A program made the position numbers and the translations under genes. A stretch of 63,310 bases of DNA, from positions 72,424 through 135,733 of the forward strand of contig JABJIE010000015.1 in the NCBI GenBank assembly GCA_018661505.1, in the 5' to 3' direction. The notes below the pieces were generated by a model. It was not told the DNA's origin. It saw only the letters and a program-made list of their open reading frames with translations, and ran no database searches. This document shows, piece after piece, positions 45,026-54,209 of the stretch. Numbering within the stretch: the first letter of the stretch is position 1; every line of letters begins with the position of its first letter. The DNA is from Lentimicrobiaceae bacterium. GTDB lineage: Bacteria > Bacteroidota > Bacteroidia > Bacteroidales > F082.

Positions 45026-45877
45026 CTAATCTAAAACAGAAATTTCTTCTGCCTGCAATACTTGTTTGTTAGATTCGTTGTAAACGAAAGCCACCACATG
45101 GCAATCCTCAGCAATCCAGCTTGTGGGAAATTCTATATCATAGGTTTTTTCATAAACCTCATTCATAGCAACGGCACCTGTTGTACTCACATATTCGCCC
45201 CAGGAACCATTTAAAGTGCCTCTTAAGACATGGTTATGAACATAAGTTGAATCAATGGGAGTAGCACCTATTTCAGGATCATTATTTTTTTGAGGAGCAA
45301 TAATATTGTCTTGAGTAATACAAACGATTACTTTAAAAGACCCTTCGATATCTTGTTGGAACTCTGTTTTTATATTTGTTGATAGGGTGTTGTTGCTAAC
45401 ATTAAAATCATTATTAATTGTAATAAATGCTTCTGCTGGCTCCATCAATAATGGATCAGCAACTTCTGCCCAGCTTTGAGGATATATAACATAGCTATCA
45501 TTTACCCGCACTCTATCAATTAATCCATTGGGATTACCTTTTGCCGAATTACCAAAATAAGTATCCCATTCATTACCTGCCTCTGTGGTAAAGTTTGCAG
45601 CAAAGACAGGGTTATTTTCGAAATCTGGTTGAGCAAAATAACCAGCATGAACAGCAATTATAACAGCTCTACCACAAAATATTTCCTTGAGTTCCTGTGC
45701 TAAAACAGCTGCGCCTGGACAATTTACGCACCCATGTCCTGTGTAGTCTTCAATTAAAACCTTTTTATTACCATTACAGTAATCTCTGGATTCGATAAAT
45801 GGAGCATCAACCTTATCACATGAGTTAAAAGAAACTGCAAAAATCAAAACTACCAGAATTATGTATCTTATTTTCAT
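45026..45877 (-). CDS. Omp28-related lipoprotein with thioredoxin-like fold
   Basis: 283 residues. Lipoprotein-type signal with Cys20 (VSFNSCDK). VLIEDYTGHGCVNCPGA carries the Omp28-family CxxC (Cys50, Cys53). The C-terminal half is a beta-sandwich (about 150-280). Omp28-related proteins are periplasmic or outer-membrane thioredoxin-like proteins, usually near TlpA and DUF6029 genes, as here (12 bp after the DUF6029 gene). A redox or folding role for surface proteins is inferred. Confidence 0.87.
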   Translation of the reverse strand: MKIRYIILVVLIFAVSFNSCDKVDAPFIESRDYCNGNKKVLIEDYTGHGCVNCPGAAVLAQELKEIFCGRAVIIAVHAGYFAQPDFENNPVFAANFTTEAGNEWDTYFGNSAKGNPNGLIDRVRVNDSYVIYPQSWAEVADPLLMEPAEAFITINNDFNVSNNTLSTNIKTEFQQDIEGSFKVIVCITQDNIIAPQKNNDPEIGATPIDSTYVHNHVLRGTLNGSWGEYVSTTGAVAMNEVYEKTYDIEFPTSWIAEDCHVVAFVYNESNKQVLQAEEISVLD

Positions 45878-45889
45878 AGTAATTAGTTT

Positions 45890-47560
45890 TTAGAAGCTGC
45901 CACTGATGGTTAGAGAAAATCCATTTGAGGCAGGTACTTGTCTGCAAACTCCACCAACACAAACAACACCTTCTCTTTGTCTACCATAAGTTAGAGCAAT
46001 TCTCATAGTATTTAGGGTATAACCAAATGAACCTGTGTAGTAATGGATTTTTTCGTTACTGTGCTTATTACCATAGTTATATTGGTCAGCAATTGTAATA
46101 AACCAATGAGGAGAAACAGTGTACTCAATCAATGCGGCTGCCCAATCACCTTTATCTTCTTTTGTCCATAAACCTTGTAATTCCCATCTGAGAGCTTTCT
46201 TGGAAGTCAACTTATATGTCATATCTATTATGGCAATATTTGCATTCACAATGGGTTCGCCCGTATGGCCTTGTATTGTTGCAATATCGTACTTCTGATA
46301 GATATATTTAAATGTACTTTTGAATTTCTTATTGAATTTTTTATCAATTTCAATTGTAAGATCTCTATTAAAAATTTGTTTTCCAAATTTGAAAAAATCT
46401 GAATTCCAACCCATGGTGCCACTCTGACCTATGTAGGCAGTGTCATTTGGAGCAGAGCGATCGATATTATTCATTTGAGAATAATTAATACTCACTCCCA
46501 TACCATATTTACCACCGATTTTACTTTTCTTGGGCACTTTATAATTTATAGCTATTTGAAACCCAATCTCGCCATTTGGCTGTGTAGCGTATGGATACAT
46601 TGCAGCTAGCATATAAGTATGTGCCTCAATTAGTGGTGGGAGAAAGTTTATGTCCAAAGCATTTGATGTAACAGCTTGATCCGACTTATAACTCATATTG
46701 TCAACACGTTTAAACTGAGCATAAATACCTAGTCCTTTTGTGGAATATGAACCTGAGAATATGAAAGCAGCACCTGGCTTATAAATATAATTGTTGATGG
46801 CAGAAGGGTCATTAATTTTGTATGCGTATTCGGAAGAAAAATTAAATTTATTGATACCAAGGTTAAACCTTCCTGCGAAAGCAGCAACATTCTTAGGCAT
46901 TTTATAGAATGGATTTTGATCACTTTGATATTTACTTACGGCACTTCCTCCAAGGGTGAGTTTAATTTTTGAATCAGACATTCCGTTAAAAACATCGTTG
47001 AGGTTTATTTCAGCATCAAACCCCTTAACTATTCCTCGATTATTATTCTCATACTTTGTCCAAAAATACCTCTGAACTCCATAAACTCCTTTTAGAATAA
47101 TTCCGTCTATGGGTGAAAAAACAAACCTGGCTCCTTTCAAGGCATTGTCGTATCCTAAACTCCATTCAGTATATGTGCGAAGGGTTAATCCATTGCCAAA
47201 TTGTTCATAAAAATCGCCAATTGTAATACTAAACCTATCTGTTGTATAGGATGCCCATAAATTTGCTATACCTTGTCCATCTAAATTCCTGTCAAAACCA
47301 GCTATTGGAGGTAAATATGCTTCATACCTGAGACCAGCCGAAAAATTTCCTAGAGTATAGATAATATCTGCAAAACCATTGAAGCCAAATTCATTACCAT
47401 TAATAATAGAATCAGTAATTCCCAGAGCATCATCAGCCTGATAATACATGCCATCTAACTCAAAGTTTCCATGAACTTCAGACTTTGATAGAAAGCCTTG
47501 TGCTTTAACCATGGGTGTAAATAAAAACGATAATACGATTAAAGCTAATGCTTTTTTCAT
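45890..47560 (-). CDS. DUF6029-type outer-membrane beta-barrel protein
   Basis: 556 residues from the ATG at 47560, where a normal signal peptide (MKKALALIVLSFLF to VKAQ) begins. The rest is alternating beta-strand sequence rich in aromatic residues, ending in an aromatic strand (GFSLTISGSF), as in outer-membrane barrels. The pattern GNFELDGMYYQADDALG and FYEQFGNGLTLRTY fits DUF6029, found next to Omp28/TlpA-like genes. Exact function unknown. Confidence 0.8.
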   Translation of the reverse strand: MKKALALIVLSFLFTPMVKAQGFLSKSEVHGNFELDGMYYQADDALGITDSIINGNEFGFNGFADIIYTLGNFSAGLRYEAYLPPIAGFDRNLDGQGIANLWASYTTDRFSITIGDFYEQFGNGLTLRTYTEWSLGYDNALKGARFVFSPIDGIILKGVYGVQRYFWTKYENNNRGIVKGFDAEINLNDVFNGMSDSKIKLTLGGSAVSKYQSDQNPFYKMPKNVAAFAGRFNLGINKFNFSSEYAYKINDPSAINNYIYKPGAAFIFSGSYSTKGLGIYAQFKRVDNMSYKSDQAVTSNALDINFLPPLIEAHTYMLAAMYPYATQPNGEIGFQIAINYKVPKKSKIGGKYGMGVSINYSQMNNIDRSAPNDTAYIGQSGTMGWNSDFFKFGKQIFNRDLTIEIDKKFNKKFKSTFKYIYQKYDIATIQGHTGEPIVNANIAIIDMTYKLTSKKALRWELQGLWTKEDKGDWAAALIEYTVSPHWFITIADQYNYGNKHSNEKIHYYTGSFGYTLNTMRIALTYGRQREGVVCVGGVCRQVPASNGFSLTISGSF

Positions 47561-47583
47561 AAAGGGTTTTTTAAACAAATTGA

Positions 47584-48111
47584 TTAATTATTGCCTGATA
47601 TATTCTCACCAGAAGCAACTTTTTCAACAATCTCATAAATCTCATCTTCGAGGCCTTCATAATATGAAGTGTGTTGGTATACAATTTCACCTGCTCCATT
47701 AAGGATAAAAGTATGTGGAATCATATTTACACTCATTGCTCTTTTAAAGTCTCCGTTGGGATCTAGTAAAACTTCAAAGTCCCAATCTTTACCACTAACG
47801 TAGGGGAGAACTTTTGCAGTTGATCTAGCATCATCAATTGATACTGCGATAATCTCAACACCAGTTTCTTCCTGCCAATCGTCATAATTATCATTGTAAG
47901 CATCAAGTTCTTTTTTGCATGGTTTGCACCACAATGCCCAGAAGCTTATTATTATGGGTTTACCGTCATTGGAAATTTCTTTTGTGTTGAAAGTTTCACC
48001 TTCCAAATTCTTGATATTAATCGATGGGAGATTATTTCGTTTATTTAAATCCTGGGATGTTACATATCCGCAGAATAATAGTGTACAAAATACTAAAACG
48101 ATTCTTTTCAT
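47584..48111 (-). CDS. TlpA-family thiol-disulfide oxidoreductase
   Basis: 175 residues from the ATG at 48111. Signal peptide about 1-19, then a thioredoxin domain with ISFWALWCKPCKKEL (Cys62, Cys65) and the cis-Pro region NMIPHTFIL. Periplasmic reductant for disulfides. First of the three-gene set with DUF6029 and Omp28-like products; their spacing (23 and 12 bp) indicates an operon. Confidence 0.93.
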   Translation of the reverse strand: MKRIVLVFCTLLFCGYVTSQDLNKRNNLPSINIKNLEGETFNTKEISNDGKPIIISFWALWCKPCKKELDAYNDNYDDWQEETGVEIIAVSIDDARSTAKVLPYVSGKDWDFEVLLDPNGDFKRAMSVNMIPHTFILNGAGEIVYQHTSYYEGLEDEIYEIVEKVASGENISGNN

Positions 48112-48188
48112 GCTAAATAAGTTCAATTAATGGTTGAAAATGAAAGACAACTTATAACCAAGATTTGTTGCATAGTTAAATTAAGGAG

Positions 48189-48196
48189 CAAATATA
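48189..48196 (-). promoter_or_regulatory. -7 box of the tlpA-DUF6029-omp28 operon
   Basis: TATATTTG on the minus strand; predicted start near 48182, about 70 nt before the ATG. No clear -33 box. Confidence 0.4.
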
Positions 48197-48280
48197 ATTA
48201 TTTAATGGCAGTCTAAAACAAGAGAAAGTAACTTCAAAAATATTGTGTTATTTGAAGTATAATAATCTCATTTTATTGTT

Positions 48281-49258
48281 CTAAAGGAATACCTCGAGTA
48301 ACCTTGATGTTGTTTTTGGGACAAGGCTAATTTCGCTTAAATAAGCAGGAACAAGTATTGCTTCGCCAAGGTTTAGATTAACCTCACCATTTTCCCATAC
48401 TAAAATGCTTTTTCCTTCAATGGCAATATAAATGATAAAAGAGTCTAAAGCTTCAATATCCTTTGTAATTGGCTTGTCAAATTCAAGCACGTTGGTTGTG
48501 AACTTATCGCAATCGACAACCTTTGAAGGGATGTTCATTTCTATATCATAATCGGTCTTATACTTATCATATTTCTTAAAATCAATTGCATCAATAGCCT
48601 CTTCATTATGCAACTCGCGAGGATGCCCATCTACACCTATTCGGTCCCAATCATATATTCTGTATGTAGTATCCGAAGTTTGTTGTATTTCTGCAAGAAG
48701 CATACCCGGACCAATTGCATGAACTCTTCCAGCGGGCATAAAGAAAACATCTCCTTTATTTACATCTTCAAAATTCATGATTTCCTTAATCGATCCTTTT
48801 TTTAAGTGATCTAGATATGATGTTTTATCCATCTCTCTATTAAACCCGCTTATTAACTTTGTTGTTTTATCCGCTCCCAGAGTATACCACATTTCAGTTT
48901 TACCATTACCGACTTTCCTAGCTTTTGCAAGCTTGTCATCAGGATGAACTTGTATGGATAACCAGTCATTTGCATCAATAAATTTTATTAGAAGAGGGAA
49001 TTCTTCTCCAAACCTATCAAAAACCTTTTCGCCAACAAGATCTGCCATGTAAATTTCAACAAGTTCATTTAGTTCATTGTTTTTTAGAAAGCCATTACTA
49101 ACAACAGAAAGATTTCCTTTAACCCCAGAAACCATCCATGCTTCACCGCAGTTCGGTAGATTACCGTAATCAAGGCCAAGCTCAGTTTTAATTTTTTGTC
49201 CACCCCATATTTTATCTTTGAAGATGGGTTTGAATTTTAAAGGGTACAATGAATTCAT
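48281..49258 (-). CDS. manA: Mannose-6-phosphate isomerase, class I
   Basis: 325 residues, short Bacteroidota/Firmicutes form. Zinc ligands are visible: the Gln and His of IQVHPDDKLAKAR, the Glu of GKTEMWYTLG, and the distal His region GRVHAIGPGMLLAEIQQTSD; the Arg of TYRIYDWDR is also kept. Interconverts mannose-6-P and fructose-6-P for glycan synthesis or mannose use. Divergent from the GH109-like gene with only 67 bp between start codons. Confidence 0.95.
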   Translation of the reverse strand: MNSLYPLKFKPIFKDKIWGGQKIKTELGLDYGNLPNCGEAWMVSGVKGNLSVVSNGFLKNNELNELVEIYMADLVGEKVFDRFGEEFPLLIKFIDANDWLSIQVHPDDKLAKARKVGNGKTEMWYTLGADKTTKLISGFNREMDKTSYLDHLKKGSIKEIMNFEDVNKGDVFFMPAGRVHAIGPGMLLAEIQQTSDTTYRIYDWDRIGVDGHPRELHNEEAIDAIDFKKYDKYKTDYDIEMNIPSKVVDCDKFTTNVLEFDKPITKDIEALDSFIIYIAIEGKSILVWENGEVNLNLGEAILVPAYLSEISLVPKTTSRLLEVFL

Positions 49259-49283
49259 TATGTCTTAAATTGGAACAACGGAG

Positions 49284-49301
49284 CAAAATTAGTTATTTTT
49301 G
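49284..49301. promoter_or_regulatory. Back-to-back divergent -7 boxes for manA and the GH109-like gene
   Basis: A minus-strand TAATTTTG (49284-49291) for manA and a plus-strand TATTTTTG (49294-49301) for the oxidoreductase are only 2 bp apart. Predicted starts are near 49277 and 49308. A TTG at 49270-49272 is a suitable -33 for the plus promoter (21-bp spacing). Polymerase could occupy only one at a time. Confidence 0.5.
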
Positions 49302-49325
49302 AATGCAAATCTTAATTTCCAACGC

Positions 49326-50681
49326 ATGAAGAACAACAGAAGAAATTTTATAAAAACAGCAGCTGTGGGGGGTATAGGCCTTGCCATGGCTCCTAATATC
49401 GCATTTGGAAAAAAACAAAAGGAATCCAAGGTGAGAATTGGTTTCATTGGTTTAGGATTAAGAGGAGTTTTGCATCTCAAAAACTGCATTAGTCGCCAGG
49501 ATGTTGAAATAACTGCTCTGTGTGATATAAATCCACTAAGACTTGATTTAGCCCAGCAGATAATTACAGATGCCGGTTTATCAAAAGCCAAATTATTTGG
49601 TGATGGAGACTACGACTACCAGAATCTCATACAGGAAAAGGATGTAGATGCAGTGATAATATCTACACCATGGTTATGGCATACACCTATGACTGTTGAC
49701 TCAATGAAGGCAGGAAAATATGCAGGTGTGGAGGTAAGTGCAGCAACATCATTGGAAGAATGCTGGGACCTTGTTAACACCCATGAATCAACGGGAACGC
49801 ATATGATGATTTTGGAAAATGTCAACTATCGACGAGATGTTATGGCTGTTCTAAACATGGTACGTCAAAATGTTTTTGGAGAATTGATTCATTTTAGATG
49901 TGGATACCAGCATGATTTGAGAGAGGTTAAGTTTAATAATGGGCTACAACCTTATGGAGGTGGCGTATTGTTTGGTCCCAAAGCCATGAGCGAAGCACAA
50001 TGGAGGACCTTGCATAGTCTGAAAAGAAATGCTGATCTTTATCCAACTCATGGGATAGGTCCCATAGCAGCATATGCTGATATTAATAGAGGTAATAGAT
50101 TTGTGTCATTAACATCTCATGCAACAAAAGCAAGGGGGTTACATGACTATATTGTACAAGAAGCGGGGCCTGAAACCCCCAATGCCAAGTTGCATTGGAA
50201 ACTTGGTGATGTAGTAACAACAACAATTGATACAGCGAATGGAGAAACAATAATCGTAACTCATGATACAAATCTTCCCCGTCCGTATTCATTGGGTTTT
50301 AGAGTCCAGGGAACAAATGGCCTTTGGGAAGCAGATGGCAATAGGATTTATATTCAAGGTATCTCAGATCCACACCGATGGGATGATGCCAGTGCTTGGA
50401 TGACTAAATATGATCATCCTTTATGGAAAAAATATGGAAATGAAGCTGAGGGATCAGGGCACGGGGGGATGGACTTCTTTGTTTTAAATGCTTTTATTGA
50501 AAGTGTAAAGACTAATGTTGCACCTCCACTTGATGCATATGATGCAGCTGCGTGGAGTGCGATAACGCCCCTTTCAGAGGCATCAATAGCAAATAATGGA
50601 GAAGTTCAAGATTTCCCTGATTTTACAAGAGCTAGATGGATTAAAAGAAACCCATACGATTGGATGAAGGAAACCTACTAA
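49326..50681 (+). CDS. Gfo/Idh/MocA oxidoreductase, GH109-like, Tat-exported
   Basis: 451 residues from the ATG at 49326; the in-frame upstream start at 49299 lies inside the promoter. A twin-arginine signal NNRRNFIKTAAVGG leads to export of a folded, cofactor-loaded enzyme. Rossmann domain RIGFIGLGLRG at about 37-47. HGIGPIAAYADINRGNRFVSL followed by SHATKARGL resembles GH109, whose members remove alpha-N-acetylgalactosamine using bound NAD. Other Gfo/Idh/MocA sugar enzymes remain possible. Confidence 0.82.
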   Translation: MKNNRRNFIKTAAVGGIGLAMAPNIAFGKKQKESKVRIGFIGLGLRGVLHLKNCISRQDVEITALCDINPLRLDLAQQIITDAGLSKAKLFGDGDYDYQNLIQEKDVDAVIISTPWLWHTPMTVDSMKAGKYAGVEVSAATSLEECWDLVNTHESTGTHMMILENVNYRRDVMAVLNMVRQNVFGELIHFRCGYQHDLREVKFNNGLQPYGGGVLFGPKAMSEAQWRTLHSLKRNADLYPTHGIGPIAAYADINRGNRFVSLTSHATKARGLHDYIVQEAGPETPNAKLHWKLGDVVTTTIDTANGETIIVTHDTNLPRPYSLGFRVQGTNGLWEADGNRIYIQGISDPHRWDDASAWMTKYDHPLWKKYGNEAEGSGHGGMDFFVLNAFIESVKTNVAPPLDAYDAAAWSAITPLSEASIANNGEVQDFPDFTRARWIKRNPYDWMKETY

Positions 50682-50700
50682 TATAGACCTAATTTCAATT

Positions 50701-51102
50701 CTACCAGTGTAACTTGTGATAGTCAAATGTTTGTTTGTTCCGAAAATCACTTATTTTTTTTGCTATAATGAAGAAAAATTCAAGGTTATTTTCCCTTAAC
50801 CATTTTATGGCATAGGGCTTTACGTTTACGGCATCCGCAAAAACAACCAGAAAGTCAAATTCGTATTTACGTAGCCATTGATATGCTTTCTCTTTATTGT
50901 CTATGGCACCATCCAATGCTGCGTATTGTGGATATTTATTTTTTAGGAGCCAGTTTATGGCTTCATGACTTCCTCTTATACCACTACTAAGAGCTGCAAG
51001 CTCTGGATAACCATTCTCTAGAAGCCAATTGTAAAACTCTTCACCATTATCTGTAAAAGTTTCACCAAATGCAATTAATATCTTTGAAGGATAATCAAGC
51101 AT
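50701..51102 (-). CDS. 25-residue tandem repeat protein, function unknown
   Basis: 133 residues made almost wholly of helical repeats with an exact 25-residue period: Trp26, Trp51, Trp76 and Trp101 each begin a W-L motif (NWLLENGYP, NWLLKNKYP, QWLRKYEFD, KWLRENNLE). No signal peptide. The repeats resemble a short ankyrin-like or alpha-solenoid scaffold, so protein binding is likely. It begins just past the fba terminator; convergent with the GH109-like gene. Confidence 0.7.
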   Translation of the reverse strand: MLDYPSKILIAFGETFTDNGEEFYNWLLENGYPELAALSSGIRGSHEAINWLLKNKYPQYAALDGAIDNKEKAYQWLRKYEFDFLVVFADAVNVKPYAIKWLRENNLEFFFIIAKKISDFRNKQTFDYHKLHW

Positions 51103-51116
51103 TCTGCTAAGATAAA

Positions 51117-51149
51117 AAAAGTGGCATCAATTTTTGTTGGTGCCACTTT
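51117..51149 (-). terminator. Rho-independent terminator after fba
   Basis: On the minus strand a 12-bp stem (AAGTGGCACCAA with TTGATGCCACTT, one mismatch) and a CAAAAA loop are followed by a T-run. It lies immediately after the aldolase stop at 51154 and before the repeat-protein ATG. Confidence 0.85.
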
Positions 51150-51153
51150 CTTA

Positions 51154-52233
51154 TTAATATCTATCTAAGCAGTTCAAATCTTTGAATGCTGTTTTAAGTC
51201 TTTCAATCATTGACAACTCTCCTGCTCTTAGCCACTTTCTCGGATCGTAATATTTTTTATTGGGTACATCATCTCCTTCAGGATTACCAATTTGTTCCTG
51301 AAGATAGTCGTGATATTTTGCTTCATAATCTTTGATTCCATCCCAAGTTGCCCATTGAGTGTCGGTGTCAATGTTCATCTTTATTACTCCATACGAGATG
51401 GCCTCTTCAATTTTTGAGGGTTCTGATCCAGAACCGCCGTGAAAAACAAAATTCACCGGATTATCATCTGTATTGAATTTATCTTTAATGTATGCCTGAG
51501 AATTTTTAAGAATAATAGGCTCAAGCTTAACATTTCCTGGTTTATATACACCATGAACGTTTCCAAAGGCTGCTGCAATAGTAAAATTTGGGCTTATTGC
51601 CGAAAGTACCTCATAGGCATTGGAAACTTCTTCGGGTTGAGTATATAATTTTGAGCTGTCCACATTTGTGTTGTCCACACCATCTTCCTCACCACCTGTG
51701 ATGCCAAGCTCTATTTCAAGAGTCATTCCCATTTTACTCATTCTTTTCAAGTATGAGGCACAAATTTCAATGTTTTCTTCAAGTGACTCTTCACTTAGAT
51801 CAAGCATATGTGAGCTAAACAAAGGTTTTCCTGTTTCAGCAAAATGCTTTTCACTTGCATCAAGCAGTCCATCTATCCATGGCAATAACTTTTTTGCAGC
51901 ATGGTCTGTATGCAAAATAACAGGGATTCCATAAAGTTCTGCAAGTTTGTGTACATGAAGAGCACCGGAAACAGATCCAGCTATCGCAGCCTGTTCATTT
52001 TCATTAGATAGGCCTTTACCTGCATAAAAAGATCCACCTCCATTTGAAAACTGAATTATTACAGGCGAGTTAACTTCTTTTGCAGCTTCCATTACTGCAT
52101 TTGCAGAATCAGTTCCCACTATGTTAACAGCAGGCATGGCAAAACGGTTTTGTTTAGCGATGTCGAATATTGTTCTTAAATCATCACCAAATACAACGCC
52201 TGGTTTTACCTTATCTGAAATTCTTAGAGACAT
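51154..52233 (-). CDS. fba: Fructose-bisphosphate aldolase, class II
   Basis: 359 residues, the length and pattern of E. coli FbaA-type (class IIA) enzymes. Zinc site: IPVILHTDHAAKKLLPW (His) and, later, FGNVHGVYKPGN and FVFHGGSGS; the Glu region MTLEIELGITGGEEDGVDN is intact. Splits fructose-1,6-bisphosphate in glycolysis and runs the reverse in gluconeogenesis. Own promoter (-7 box 52261-52268) and terminator (51117-51149), so monocistronic. Confidence 0.97.
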   Translation of the reverse strand: MSLRISDKVKPGVVFGDDLRTIFDIAKQNRFAMPAVNIVGTDSANAVMEAAKEVNSPVIIQFSNGGGSFYAGKGLSNENEQAAIAGSVSGALHVHKLAELYGIPVILHTDHAAKKLLPWIDGLLDASEKHFAETGKPLFSSHMLDLSEESLEENIEICASYLKRMSKMGMTLEIELGITGGEEDGVDNTNVDSSKLYTQPEEVSNAYEVLSAISPNFTIAAAFGNVHGVYKPGNVKLEPIILKNSQAYIKDKFNTDDNPVNFVFHGGSGSEPSKIEEAISYGVIKMNIDTDTQWATWDGIKDYEAKYHDYLQEQIGNPEGDDVPNKKYYDPRKWLRAGELSMIERLKTAFKDLNCLDRY

Positions 52234-52260
52234 AGTTATAAATTTTAAATTTTAAGTCAG

Positions 52261-52268
52261 CAAAATTA
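52261..52268 (-). promoter_or_regulatory. -7 box of fba
   Basis: TAATTTTG on the minus strand; predicted start near 52254, 21 nt before the ATG. A TTG 23 bp upstream is a possible -33. Confidence 0.5.
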
Positions 52269-52612
52269 TATTTATTTATGGATTATCTATGCAATTAAGT
52301 GTTAACTATCCTACTATTAACAATAATTGTTTGACGTGCATGTATCCTACGCAAACGTTTTATATTAGAAGATTCATCTTTTACTTTAAATAGTCCTTAA
52401 AAGTATTGAAAATATGAAGATTATTTATGCTAGTTGACTGTTTTTAAAATGGTTTTAATAACAAATTCAAAGTTACAACTCAAAAGCGCTAATTTATGAA
52501 ATAAAAAAATGGGTGATTGTTAACATCAATACTCTTTTATGGTAAGTTTTAAAAGATATTATTATTGTACCTCAAATATATTACCAGAATGGGTCATATT
52601 TTTAGAATTTTA

Positions 52613-52620
52613 TATCTTTG
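52613..52620 (+). promoter_or_regulatory. -7 box of the acyl-CoA carboxylase operon
   Basis: TATCTTTG (TAnnTTTG), the same sequence as in the tRNA-Asn promoter. Predicted start near 52627, about 60 nt before the ATG at 52686. No clear -33 box. Confidence 0.45.
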
Positions 52621-52685
52621 GGCGTTCAAAGAAACGTCCAATATACGCGAAAGTATTAGTAAATCAGTGTTTTAAATAGATTTTT

Positions 52686-54194
52686 ATGATAAAAAAGATA
52701 CTTGTTGCCAACAGAGGGGAAATTGCAATTAGAGTGATGAGAAGCTGTCGGGAAATGGGTATTGAGTCTGTTGCAGTTTATTCTGCTGCCGACAGAGCAT
52801 CAATGCATGTAAGATATGCTGACGAGGCATTCTTAATAGGGCCTGCACCTTCAAACGAAAGTTATCTAGTGATAGATAATATTATTGCAGCAGCAAAAAA
52901 GAGTGGTGCGGATGCAATACATCCTGGTTACGGCTTTCTCTCTGAAAATGCAGAATTTTCAGATTGTTGCAAAAAGGAAGGACTTATATTCATAGGCCCC
53001 TCATCATTTGCCATAAACACCATGGGAGATAAAATCACCGCACGTAAGAAAATGCAGAGTGCTAGTGTTCCTGTGGTTCCTGGAACTACTGAACCAATAA
53101 CAGACCTTGATGAGGCTGTTAAGGTAATTAAGGGAATTGGTTTGCCAGTAATGATTAAAGCAAGTGCTGGAGGTGGTGGAAAGGGTATGAGGTTGGTTAC
53201 CGAAGAGAAAGATATAATCTCATCCGTGAAAAGTGCTAAATCCGAGGCCAAGGCAGCTTTCTCAAATGATGCTGTTTACATCGAAAAATATATAAACTCT
53301 CCACATCATATTGAATTTCAGATAGTGGCAGACAACCATGGAAATTGTGTACACCTTTTTGAACGTGAATGTTCAGTTCAACGTCGACATCAAAAGGTTG
53401 TAGAGGAAACACCATCTCCAATAATGACGGATAAGGTAAGAGATGAAATGGGTAAGCATGCCGTTGCTGCAGCAAAAGCTGTAAACTATTCGGGAGCTGG
53501 AACCATTGAGTTTATTGTAGATGATAATCTTAATTATTACTTCCTGGAAATGAATACAAGACTTCAGGTTGAGCATCCAATTACTGAAAGGGTAGTTGGT
53601 GTGGATTTGGTAAAAACACAGATCAATATTGCAAATAATCAAACTCTAGATTTTAAGCAAGAAGATCTTAAGCAAACTGGACATGCAATTGAGGTTAGAA
53701 TATATGCCGAAGATCCTGATAATAATTTTATGCCAAATCCTGGTAAAATTGAACATATGACAGAGCCTTTAGGATTGGGTGTTAGGCATGATGGATATGT
53801 GTATACAGGATATGAAATTCCAATTTTTTATGATCCAATGATTTCCAAACTTATTGTTTGGGCACAAACACGCCAAGAGGCAATAGATCGTTTGAGAAGA
53901 GCCCTTCATGAATATAAAATAACAGGAATAAAAACAACAATACCATTTCTGAGCAGAATACTTGATGTCCCTGATTTTATCAACGGAAAGTACAATACTC
54001 ATTTTGTTCAGGATAATGAGAAATTACTTCGGCCAAATAAAAAATCATCCAATAGAATCAAAGAAATGGTTGCCATTGCTTCTTTTATAAATCATTTGGA
54101 GAATGTTGAAAGTATAAAGGATAAACGTTATTGCAATCCAGTTGATGGTAAATGGAAGGCTTTTGGTAGAAAAAGAAATGTTACACGGTTATAA
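52686..54194 (+). CDS. Acyl-CoA carboxylase, biotin carboxylase subunit
   Basis: 502 residues. Carboxylates biotin with ATP and bicarbonate. Signatures: KKILVANRGEIAIRVMRSC, HPGYGFLSENAEFS, the ATP-grasp loop KASAGGGGKGMRL, ERECSVQRRHQKVVEE and FLEMNTRLQVEHP(V/I)TE. Slightly longer than E. coli AccC (449), as usual for propionyl/methylcrotonyl-type complexes. First gene of a three-gene operon with BCCP and carboxyltransferase. Confidence 0.96.
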   Translation: MIKKILVANRGEIAIRVMRSCREMGIESVAVYSAADRASMHVRYADEAFLIGPAPSNESYLVIDNIIAAAKKSGADAIHPGYGFLSENAEFSDCCKKEGLIFIGPSSFAINTMGDKITARKKMQSASVPVVPGTTEPITDLDEAVKVIKGIGLPVMIKASAGGGGKGMRLVTEEKDIISSVKSAKSEAKAAFSNDAVYIEKYINSPHHIEFQIVADNHGNCVHLFERECSVQRRHQKVVEETPSPIMTDKVRDEMGKHAVAAAKAVNYSGAGTIEFIVDDNLNYYFLEMNTRLQVEHPITERVVGVDLVKTQINIANNQTLDFKQEDLKQTGHAIEVRIYAEDPDNNFMPNPGKIEHMTEPLGLGVRHDGYVYTGYEIPIFYDPMISKLIVWAQTRQEAIDRLRRALHEYKITGIKTTIPFLSRILDVPDFINGKYNTHFVQDNEKLLRPNKKSSNRIKEMVAIASFINHLENVESIKDKRYCNPVDGKWKAFGRKRNVTRL

Positions 54195-54209
54195 TTGGAT
54201 TCTAAGATT

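Larger units (their letters stand above)
52234..52685. other. Divergent intergenic region between fba and the acyl-CoA carboxylase operon
   Basis: About 450 bp, the longest gene-free stretch here. It holds the fba -7 box near its left end and a TATCTTTG (52613-52620) for the carboxylase operon near its right end. A 7-bp hairpin or operator (GGGCGTT at 52620-52626 with AACGTCC at 52633-52639) sits at the predicted transcription start. The middle 300 bp are AT-rich; no small ORF or RNA is recognisable. Confidence 0.5.
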
